The notes below the pieces were generated by a model. That model searched no databases. It was not told the origin of the DNA and saw nothing but the letters and a program-made list of their open reading frames with translations. The position numbers and the translations under genes are program-made. Below are positions 21,311-30,000 of a DNA stretch of 30,000 nucleotides, piece after piece. Source of the DNA: Chondrilla cf. caribensis (lineage: Eukaryota > Porifera > Demospongiae > Chondrillida > Chondrillidae). The stretch spans positions 3,167,955-3,197,954 of the forward strand of contig OZ026559.1 in the NCBI GenBank assembly GCA_964020155.1. The letters are read 5' to 3'. Each line of letters begins with the position of its first letter. The first letter of the stretch is position 1.

Positions 21311-21630
21311 CAAATAACAGGAAATAATATTTGGCGGTCATTTCATTTAGGTGGTTTGGCGGTTTGATCGACTACCGCCAACATAATATTTGCTTAATAA
21401 TAGCGCCCGTGCAAAACGTCAGGAATACGTCAAATAAAGTGATGTAATCCCAATCCATGTGGCTCAAGTAATAATGGTGATGTATAGGTACTTCAAGAGA
21501 AAGTAACGGAATTCTGAAAATCTACCTTATTATAACCTAGGCTTGCCATCCGCCAAAATAAAAACCGCCAATATCCTAAAATTTGACAAACTGCCAAATA
21601 TTCTTTCCGCCAATATTTTTGTTTATATGG
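21311..21630. mobile_element. MITE-like insertion in the 3' region of gene 1
   Basis: This block of about 320 bases is absent from the equivalent place in gene 2, where TATGATATTTCAATTACT is continuous. Near its ends are AATATTTGGCGG (about 21,326) and, in inverse, CCGCCAATATT (about 21,607). Internal TTGGCGGTTT/ACCGCCAA pairs repeat the motif. No transposase frame was seen. Exact borders and target duplication are uncertain. Confidence 0.6.
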
Positions 21631-21639
21631 TATTTCAAA

Positions 21640-22024
21640 TACTTACGAATAAAAACTACCGTTCTATTGCAATAAAATGTCGTGTACAACAATTGTAACT
21701 CCCATTACCATAAAGTACGATTCTGCTACAATTATGTTACAATGTAATTCCAAATAATATATGTGACATCATAATTTTAGAACTGATACAATTGAATTGC
21801 CCACCGAATAGATTTTGTTCAAAATTCATAGAAGCTGCCACAAAAGTAGCCACTTCTAAGTTACTTTTGAATCCACACTATATAGCATGTGATATTTGAG
21901 ATGAATGAGTTAATCAGTAACAGCTGTATTTCTTGTGATTTGGTTTTCTTTCAAATAAACAGACCAGCTTATCACTTGCAAGTAAGATGACAATGTAAAA
22001 TTCTTTATAATTATCGGGTTACAT
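21640..22024 (+). repeat. Array unit 1: 3' flank
   Basis: The flank matches unit 0 (16,253-17,002) and unit 2 (25,240-25,500). It contains the uninterrupted target site of the SINE at 21,720-21,724. Confidence 0.7.
21648..21653 (+). promoter_or_regulatory. Likely poly(A) signal of gene 1, displaced by insertion
   Basis: AATAAA follows the inserted element, about 350 bases after the stop. It lies close to where gene 2 has AATAAA, eight bases after its stop. Another AATAAA inside the insertion (21,433-21,438) could be used instead. Confidence 0.4.
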
Positions 22025-22629
22025 TTGAGACTACCTTTGGCTGAGTCCGTATTCAGACAACATTTGGATATATAAGAGACTCCAGCTATGAGTTTACAAT
22101 TGAGTTGCATTCAAATGGCTCTATTACCTACATAGCTTGTTATAAGCTTGCACATGTACATCTATGCACACTCATGAACATGCATACATGCATGCAGGCG
22201 TACATGTGTTCATGCATACATACATATGCACATACTCTCGAGGAAGACCCTTCTTGTAGCATTGGGACTAATTAGCTATAGATTCATTATTACTAATAGT
22301 GAGAGTCATTAGACATAATACACTAATCCCATTCCATGTATAGCGTTAACTATGGGAGGTAATCAAGATGCTGCCACAATGATACAGCCTGAGTGAATTG
22401 GAGAGTTATAACCCAATATAATAGTTAGTAGTATACTTATTCTAACCAGGCCAATTTTATAATATCAATTGATAATCTCAAGATTAATCAATCATCATTT
22501 ATCATTATTAATTTGAGAATTAATAATAATTGGGACTAATAATTTAGATTACATTGCATGAGATAAATGAGACATTATGAAGGTGGAAATTTACACATGC
22601 AAGCATGCACGCATGCAACTATGCACACA

Positions 22630-22696
<67 letters not shown>
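22025..22696 (+). repeat. P repeat copy 2 plus (CA)n
   Basis: This is a nearly complete P repeat ending ATGAAGGTGGAAATTTACAC, then a CA tract of about 70 bases (22,625-22,696). The stretch 22,697-23,004 that follows is unrelated single-copy sequence with nothing recognisable, before the next P copy. Confidence 0.8.
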
Positions 22697-22700
<4 letters not shown>

Positions 22701-23004
22701 TAGCACACATATGCATGATCACATGTCATAGGAAATCACATAATATTTCCTCATTTTCAATATGTTATTCAAAGCCAAGCAACTGCATGTATAGTAAAAT
22801 TAATCATAATATTATTATTAGAAATCTAGTAACAATGACCTATTCCCTACTATGATTATGTCAGTGGTTTGGGTGGGGAGGAGACACTATCATCTTAGGC
22901 TGGATGTAGATGTGATTGTCAAACCAAAGGTCTTCGCATGTGAAGTCATTTAACATAGCAATGGCACGGAAGACATGTTACTCGAGAAAATGCAGCTCTG
23001 AATG

Positions 23005-23466
23005 CTCATAAAAGCTCTTTTACCTACATGGATTGTTATAAACTTGCACGTATACATCTATGCACACACATGAACTAGTATGCAGGCATACATGTGTTCA
23101 TGCATACATACATATGCACATTCTCTCTAGGAAGACCATTCTAGCTGCATAAGGACTAGCTATAAATATATTATTATTAATAGTGAGTGAGTCACTAGAT
23201 AATGCATTAATCAAATTCCATAGCAATTTCCTCTGAAGGAATAAGGATTCTGCCACACCACACAGCTCTGGTGAATCGGATAATTATAACCCAATATAAT
23301 AGTTATAGTAGTCTACTTATTCAAACCTGGCTAATCTTCCGGTATCATTATTAATATATAATATTTTTCTGAGAATTAATGATAAAAATTGAAACTAATA
23401 ATTCAGATTACATTGCATTAGATAAATGGGACATTATGAAGATGGAAATTTACACTGGCACACACA

Positions 23467-23559
<93 letters not shown>

Positions 23560-23560
23560 C
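23005..23560 (+). repeat. P repeat copy 3 plus (CA)n
   Basis: The P repeat lacks its first part, beginning near ATGCTCATAAAAGC, and runs into a CA tract at about 23,459-23,557 with one CAAACA interruption. It precedes the promoter region of gene 2, as copy 1 precedes gene 1. Confidence 0.8.
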
Positions 23561-24056
23561 ACACACACAAACACACAAATATTTTATTCAAAATCCCGAT
23601 ATGCTTTCATCAAGGATACATTCAGTAAAATGTAAAAAAATTGATGACTACATTATAATTGGATAAATTTAGCAAATTAATGACACCTATCAAGCACTAC
23701 ACCAAGTTCACATAACTACACATGTAAAGATACAACAATCACTGATTTCCATCAAAGGTCATTATTATTATCATCTTTGTGACCAGTGTTTTGTGAGTAT
23801 CGTTTTAACACCAAACATGATGGTATTAATTTCGTTTGGTTTTATAATCGATTAAGGTAAAATGGAATTTTTGTCCATTGTCATGTCCAATTTGATGCCT
23901 GCTGATGATGTCCTTTGATTAATTGATTGTAGCACCAATGGTCTGATGTGTCAAAACTGAGATGCATTGGTATGGAGTCCACGACATACGACATCCCATA
24001 GTTGATTCAGTATATTCTGAGTGTACAACATAGTATACAGACTCTCTACAATGGGA

Positions 24057-24064
24057 TATAAAAG
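24057..24064 (+). promoter_or_regulatory. TATA box of secreted-protein gene 2
   Basis: TATAAAAG lies 91 bases before the first ATG, the same spacing as in gene 1. The surrounding sequence from about 23,777 to the ATG is nearly the same as in gene 1. Confidence 0.75.
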
Positions 24065-24147
24065 CTGTAGGATTCGCTTCCTAGTCTACTTAGTTGGTGA
24101 TTCTTTTAAGAGGAACGTTCTTTCAAGAGGGCCATTCACCTATTATT

Positions 24148-25253
24148 ATGATGTCTGGAAAAGTGGTGTTTCTGGTGTTCTTGCTAATGTTTGGGACTGT
24201 GCTCCATCAAGTTGAGGCTAGAGGTTATAGTTACAGTTAACGTTCAAATGTATCTAAGCTGTCCTTGTATGGAAGAAGATCAACCTTGTAGACACTTGCA
24301 AATATAGGCTCCCGGAACATATTTTAGGGATTGCCTGGGAAACCCCCATAACTAATGCTTTCATTTTGACTTCCAGTATGTAACGCTTAATACCATAATA
24401 AATTACATCTATAATATGTGTCTCTATGGGTAACTGCAACAATAAATATATATTGTTATTAATTTTTTGTGAGAAAAGATGGCCAATTTTGAAATGTGGA
24501 GACATTGGGCTAAAATGAGCTTGATAACTCCAGCCAAGGTTCTTATAAACCTAAGAAAGGTGCCCAGTAATTCGCCCTATGAGTTTTGAACTCAAATTAC
24601 TTGTTATTATGCTAAATGTATCAATACCATAACAAATGAGTATGGTAATTGTGTCCACAATATTCTCTGTAATTAAGCATAGCTGCTTCAGAAACTAGCA
24701 CATACACTGATTGAGAGATTGGGGATTAACTGAACTATAATTTAATCTCATTCATAGTTGATGCCACTATTTGTTCATGCCTAGTGTATTTTACGTCACT
24801 GACACCTCATGTCATAAGTTAACGTGTAAAACTTATATAACATCACTGACAATACATACTTAAGTACAGTGTTTCATTCATATTTCATTAGCTATATTAT
24901 GCTACACCCAAAGAAACTGCATAGGAGTATTTTTGGTTGCCCCTAGTCCTTCAGTTTGCTGCATCATCCTAGGAGGACAATCCCATCAATCTGAACTTCA
25001 CAGTCAGTGTCGTACTTGGTAAGTCACATTTAACAATAAATTATGTGCGTGCCTCCACCTACAAAGTATGTATCATGGAAAACTTGACGTAATATCATAA
25101 TAAAATTACAGTGTGATTCCAATTGCATTGTAAAGAATCCAGGTTATGTTTTGGAGTCAATACAGAAAGAATTATCTAGTTTTGGAGAAAACTACAATCT
25201 CTTCATCCCCCAGGATTGAATTAAGATTAAACTATGATATTTCAATTACTTAG
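24148..25253 (+). CDS. Small secreted cysteine-containing protein, gene 2 (three exons)
   Basis: Exons 24,148-24,223, 24,892-25,018 and 25,214-25,253 give 80 residues. The signal peptide is almost the same as in gene 1 (KVVFLVFLLMFGTVLHQVEA). The mature part keeps the cysteine frame C-x5-C-x12-CC-x15-C with PSPSVCC and LGGQSHQS. Most other positions differ, and the C terminus is nine residues longer because the gene 1 stop is a TTA codon here. Exon 2 is one codon longer at its 5' end. Splice signals match gene 1: donor GTTATA, acceptor CATTAG; donor GTAAGT, acceptor CCCCCAG. AATAAA follows the stop by eight bases, which supports this 3' end. Family not recognised. Retention of open frame and cysteines despite about 20% exon divergence argues that both copies are functional. 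Confidence 0.7.
24224..24891 (+). other. Intron 1 of gene 2, with an old inverted repeat copy
   Basis: This intron contains the same decayed hairpin-repeat fragment as gene 1 intron 1 (about 24,478-24,640), so that insertion preceded the gene duplication. Intron retention again yields a short tail, GYSYS, then a stop at 24,238-24,240. Confidence 0.6.
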
Positions 25254-25260
25254 GAATAGA

Positions 25261-25266
25261 AATAAA
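25261..25266 (+). promoter_or_regulatory. Poly(A) signal of gene 2
   Basis: Canonical AATAAA begins eight bases after the predicted stop codon at 25,251-25,253, implying a very short 3' UTR. Confidence 0.6.
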
Positions 25267-25499
25267 ATACAGTTGATTTGCCCAACGTAAAAAAATTTGT
25301 TCAATCTTTATAGAAGCTACCACAAAAGTAGCCACCTCTAAGTTACTTCTGAATCCACACTATATTGCATGCAATATTTGAGATAGATATCTAATCAATA
25401 GCAGCTGTATCTATTGTCATTTGATTGTCTTCCAAACAAAACAGACAAACTTTTTTGCATACAAGTGAGTTGTAAAATTGTCTATTGCATGTTATGTTA

Positions 25500-26123
25500 G
25501 AGACTTACTTTGGCTGAGCCTTATTCAGACAAATATTTGTATTGACTGGTAACTCCGGCTGTGAATTTACAATTGAGGTGCATTCAAATGACTCATAAAT
25601 GCAATTTTACCTACATAGATTTATAATATAGGCTTTCACATGTACATCTATGCAGACACACATGAACTAAAATGCGGGCATGCATGTTTTCATGCATATG
25701 TACATACATACATACACATGCTGTCTCAGACTTGTTATCTACATACATCAATTCCACTCCATATATAGCTAGTAAGTCTGAAGTAATCAGGATGGTGCCA
25801 CACCAATACAGCCCAGGTGAATTGGATAATTATAACCCAATATAATAGTTTATTGTCTACTTATTCAAACTTGGCTAATCTTATAAAATCAATTAATTTT
25901 CTCAAGACGAATCAATCATCTGTTAACATTATTAATCTGAGAATTAATGGTAATAATTGGAAGTAATAATTCAGATTACATTGCATGAGATAAATGAGAC
26001 AGCATGAAGATGGAAATTTACACATGCACGCACACACACACGCAGGCACACACGCACGCACACATGCATGCACACACACACGCAGGCATGCACGCACACA
26101 TGCACGCACACATGCATGCACAC
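25500..26123 (+). repeat. P repeat copy 4 plus degenerate CA/CG tract
   Basis: The P repeat ends ATGAAGATGGAAATTTACAC and passes into an alternating purine-pyrimidine tract at about 26,022-26,123. Unlike the others it is interrupted by CG and TG steps, with CACACACACGCAGGCA present twice. Confidence 0.8.
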
Positions 26124-26124
26124 C

Positions 26125-26390
26125 CATTATTTCATTATTATTTATAATGAGTGTCATTAGATAATGCATTAATTTCATTCCATATATATAGCTAGTAAGT
26201 CTGAAGTAATCAAGATGGTGCCACACTGATACAGTCAATCAATTAATTATCTCAAGACTAATCAATCATCTATTAACATTATTAATCTGAGAATTAATGG
26301 TAATAATTGGAACTAATAATTCAAATTACATTGCATGAGATGAATGAGACATTCTATATGAAGATGGAAATTTACACATGCACGCACACA
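26125..26390 (+). repeat. P repeat copy 5 (partial), right end of the array
   Basis: It repeats the last 250 bases of the P unit (AATGAGTGTCATTAGATAAT through GAAGATGGAAATTTACAC) but is followed by only a few CA/CG steps. No further array homology is seen after about 26,390. Confidence 0.75.
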
Positions 26391-27015
26391 TGCACAGAGA
26401 TATATTATACTTGTAGGTCTTTCTATCTTTCATGCAACTCGGCCAAATTGAAATGGAAACTAATATATAAAATTCTGTTTCATTGCAACAAGAACACAGG
26501 CATTGGTTGTCAATGAATATTACATCATTGTTATATAACCACATATTATTATCGGTATAGCTGTGTGTGTGTGTTGTGGCATTGTATTTTGATTTCATTA
26601 ATATACCTCAGACTACATTCATCTTTGAAATAACAAATTATTGACTTCCTTCCAAATGTGACTTAATCATGCATTATCATAGTCTAAGAGTGCAATAGCA
26701 CTCTATATGTAGGGATGAAGTGAAAGCAAAATGGCCCCCTATAGTACGCATACATTACAGTTGTGCAAAATATATATCGGCTTAATCATGCATTATATGT
26801 GTGCACTGGTGTGTGTCTGTGTGTCCGAGGTTTGGCATACATGGGTAGAACATATGCACAATATTGTATCGTAACAGCATTGCATAACAATGTGCTTTTA
26901 AATTTAGCAAACATAAAAATGCAATCAAACCATTGCGGCGTGATTATGCATTGATGTGGTGCAATGTCAAGTTTTTTGGTAAGAAACTTGTAAAAATGTT
27001 AAAAAGAAAATCAAT
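26391..27015. other. Intergenic sequence, nothing recognisable
   Basis: AT-rich single-copy sequence with short TG-rich patches near 26,563-26,575 and 26,800-26,825. No gene or repeat can be supported. Confidence 0.5.
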
Positions 27016-27017
27016 CA

Positions 27018-27446
27018 GCTATTAATTCTGAAGACACAAGGTTGGATCTCTAAAAGTACAAATACTAGCCTCTTTGCAGATGATTGTGCCCTCCCTTCTT
27101 ATGGAATGACCTTCCCAATTGTATAATTGAATCTCCATCCATATCATCATTCAAGCATGCTTTATTTGTTCATTTATTTAATAACCAATGATTCACCCAC
27201 TCTTATGTGTATATTATCCATTGTCTCACATTCAATTTGTATAATTTCATTGTAACAGTGCATCATGCATAATATTATCATTAATGGTTCATTAATTAAT
27301 ATTTACCTATACTCACCTTTGACTTAACTTCATGTACTATGTATTTATTTCAATTTGGGGGAGCACATAGTGTAGGCTGTGCCTTCTGTGTACCCTGTCT
27401 GATTTTTCTAATCAGACGAAATTAATGAATATGAATATAATATATA
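27018..27446 (+). mobile_element. Decayed LINE 3' end (CR1/L2-like), internally deleted
   Basis: At 27,070-27,093 the frame reads LFADDCAL, the catalytic F-A-D-D motif of non-LTR reverse transcriptases. It passes almost at once, in another frame, to LWNDLPNCIIESPSISSF and a stop, which resembles the C-terminal end of CR1/L2-type ORF2. More than a hundred residues between them are missing. The 3' end has a hairpin (GTCTGATT...AATCAGAC, about 27,398-27,418) followed by a GAATAT-type tail, as in many LINEs. It is a non-functional relic that ends where copy B begins. Confidence 0.6.
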
Positions 27447-27525
27447 CACTACTCAAGCTTCACTCTGCTAGTCTGCTAAGTGATGATGATGAGGAAGTAA
27501 GAAGGATCAATGTACAACGCAAGTA

Positions 27526-28318
27526 CAGTGGGACCCCTATAATCCGTCCCCCTGAAATGTGGACACCGCGCTAAAACAGACGCATTGTCTTGGAATCAAC
27601 TTTTTCTGTATTGTAATGTATGTAAAACAATCCCTGAAAAATGGACTTTCGTTATTCCGTTTTTTGAATTTGAATTTGAATTCTTATTTAGACTGGGGCA
27701 AACCACTAGCCCAGTGGGCTACTATTAAGGTGCCCAGTAAACACATGACATACAGATTATATAATAATATGAAAGAAATGAATATTTGTAATTAATAAAT
27801 AAGTAATGGGAGACATGCATGAATTGCAAAATAGGATCCCTATAACGAACAGGGGAATATGAACCAGTGTATACAAATCAGTATTAAATTATACACAATA
27901 AAGCGGACAAATCAAAGTTTCCGAGACTGTTAGATTTTCTCCAGTTTGTCCGCCAATACCTTTGGTCCAGACAATCTATACGTGCAGAGGATTTGAGGTC
28001 ATAATGTGATCTTTAGGAAGTATTCATTACGCAGATGATTTGGATTGTACTGTATTAGCTAAGAAAGAAATTCAAGGTTTAGTTCAACGATGAAGTGTCT
28101 AGAACCCTTAAAACTAGACAAATTTTGTATTGGTCCCAAGACGCAATGCATCTTTTTGCCATACAATATTGTGGCCGCTGAATTACGCCCCCATATCTAA
28201 AGTTCACTATGTCTATTAATTTCAATCCAAAGTACATAACCCCTGAAATAAGGACACCCCAATAATCATTACACGAAAAGACTGACCCAAGGTGTCCTGA
28301 TTACAGGGGGTTCCATTG
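27526..28318. mobile_element. Tigger/pogo-like MITE in copy B
   Basis: This is the same element as at 13,052-13,670, with TA at 27,524-27,525 and 28,319-28,320. It is longer because a LINE tail has inserted into it. The shared position shows that the MITE arrived before the duplication. Confidence 0.72.
27660..27842 (-). mobile_element. 5'-truncated LINE tail inserted in copy B only
   Basis: This sequence is absent from copy A, where GTTATTCCATTAAACGAAC is continuous. On the minus strand it ends with CCCACTGGGCTAGTGG, then AAATAAGAATTCAAATTC and A's, the look of a LINE 3' UTR with a simple-repeat tail. It dates after the A/B duplication. Confidence 0.55.
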
Positions 28319-30000
28319 TACTTGCTTCAGGATACCCTCCTTACTAATTAAGTAACAATTAATTAATGGGATGAACAGGAAATATAAATTTAGAATGTCC
28401 ATAATACACTATCCATGTTTCCTGCATGAGGATGATGTACCTCTATAGTTTGTTGGGAACCAACAGGCAAACATCCAGCAGAACATGAGTGGAAAGCTAA
28501 GGAACATCAGGGGTTAGGGGACTGGATAGATTCGCATGCAGGTAGAGAGTATAATATAAATAATAAAGAAGGACAAAAATCAACATAATATATTCAATCT
28601 TGAATACACCCTGTAGGTAACAGTGATTTGAAGAAATACATGTACATTAATTTTGTCTTTTTGTCTAGGGACAATTCTGCAGTCATCTCTATAGCTTCAC
28701 CCAAAATACAGTAGAGTTATTGACACATTAAGCAAAAGTAACCACCAAAAGAGCAGAGGTCAAAGTTTAGGAAATACTGCCCTTTGAAAGATGATAATGA
28801 GTATGACTGATCAATTAATTAACCCTAATAGTACAATGACTACTTTTAGACAGTGTGGCATAGTTGTGAACAATTTCCAACAAGCTGTTTCAACAATTTT
28901 CACACAATATGCAGCAATGGTGCATATACTACACTATCATGATGGGTATGGGTATAGCACTTTGCCCAACCTGTAACCACAGTCCCAACAATAAGAGATC
29001 CCTTGTACAGGGTAGGTGAGATACCAGATGGGGAAATTTACATTCAAGTTATGGTGAAAAGTATTATAAAGAATGCAAAACATCTAATCATTAAGCTGTC
29101 TTCATGGAAAGAGATCAATCCTTTATACCATTTCCACAATTAATCCACAATTGAAAACATTTACGTAAACACCCCACGTCTAGTCTCGAGAAGTTATTGC
29201 AAGAACATAACTTGATTTTAATCATTAATTTCAACAACTATTCCCACATTTCCCAAGGACAATACAGGCCAGAGTGAGGAGTCTTACATATTCTCAGTGT
29301 GGCCCAGCACCAGGAACTAATAAAATGCAGCATGTGCTTGAGTGGAGATAATTTTAAAAGAATAGTCTTGAGAAGTTATTGCAAGGACATAACTTGATTT
29401 AAATTATTAATTTGAACTACTGTTGTAATAATCTAAATAATATACATTGGCTGCCTTGACACCCATGCATAATGTATGCCTAGGCAAACACACAAGTGTA
29501 CAATGAACTTTCCTTTCAAATCTCTCACAGTGCTGAACTTCCAGTCCGACACGCAGGTCGAAAACTTAGTCCTAGGAGTTTCCAAAGTGACTCAGATCTA
29601 CCAAATGAAATTTGAGAATAATAATTATAACAAAAGCGTTTTACAGGACACTGGGTTAATTGAGCGCAAATTCATTTTGATTCACTAATCGAACATTTAT
29701 ATACAATAAACTTATTCTCATTTTCGTTGAATATATTATATACATTTACCGATACCACTGCTCGATAGCAAGAGAATTACTGCAGGTCTTTCATCCAGCG
29801 ATCACCTGAGCCCAAATGCATGTCGTTCGATCTTGAAGTAAGCTATTAAAACGTCGAAAATATAATAATGCATCAATTATTCTAGTATTATGGAAATTTC
29901 TTCACAAAATGAATAGTCTTACCAGTCACACTAATTTCGTTACAGATTAACAAGAAAACTCGGCATGTAACTCAGTCAAGAACGCGGACATCGTAGAAAA

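Larger units (their letters stand above)
27447..30000. repeat. Segmental duplication, copy B (continues past window)
   Basis: It matches 12,971-15,247 in order and orientation, including the MITE. It differs by a LINE-tail insertion (about 27,660-27,842) and a local duplication near 29,183-29,418. The coding-like pieces seen in copy A are only partly preserved here: the minus-strand frame is broken. The match still holds at the last base of the window. Confidence 0.85.

Noticed and set aside
24021..24215. 64-codon frame across the promoter and first exon of gene 2
   Set aside because: It lies in a different frame from the signal peptide, starts upstream of the TATA box, and is not open in gene 1.

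Overview
This window looks like AT-rich nuclear DNA from an early-branching or other invertebrate metazoan. The evidence is spliced genes with GT-AG introns, mosaic EMI/EGF/vWA extracellular protein modules, a tRNA-derived SINE, LINE tails, MITEs and very long (CA)n tracts. A demosponge-like source would fit the short symmetric phase-1 EGF exons, but this is a guess and no species is claimed. There are no operons, ribosome binding sites or other prokaryotic features.

Region 1 (1-11,300, + strand) is the 3' part of one large gene. I assembled ten exons that join without a frame break: an EMI-like domain (two exons), two calcium-binding-type EGF exons, three short EGF exons, a W-x-x-W (thrombospondin-1-like) exon, a linker exon with an RGKR site, and a terminal exon with an RNRR site followed by a von Willebrand A domain with a full MIDAS. 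Signal peptide and promoter lie upstream of the window. The introns carry a GC-rich hairpin repeat, a TIR element with a RecQ-like Walker A relic, a foldback element and a tRNA-SINE.

Region 2 (11,300-16,250) holds candidate exons of an unidentified gene (about 12,069-12,193, 12,677-12,894 and 12,959-13,051). The last is interrupted by a TA-flanked Tigger/pogo-like MITE. A segment of at least 2.3 kb starting inside that exon (copy A, 12,971-15,247) is duplicated at 27,447-30,000 (copy B, running off the window), with a third fragment at 17,968-18,345 (copy C). A minus-strand candidate gene lies at the right end of copy A.

Region 3 (16,250-26,390) is a degenerate tandem array. Each full unit has a roughly 500-600 bp repeat ending in a (CA)n microsatellite, a TATA promoter, a three-exon gene for a small secreted cysteine-containing protein, and a 3' flank. 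Two complete genes remain (20,166-21,299 and 24,148-25,253). A third unit at the left has kept its flank and microsatellite but lost its gene at a junction with copy C. The two genes share a conserved promoter and signal peptide, while the mature-peptide exon differs almost only by amino-acid-changing substitutions. This is the most interesting signal in the window.

Region 4 (26,390-30,000) contains a decayed LINE 3' end and copy B, which has its own later insertion.
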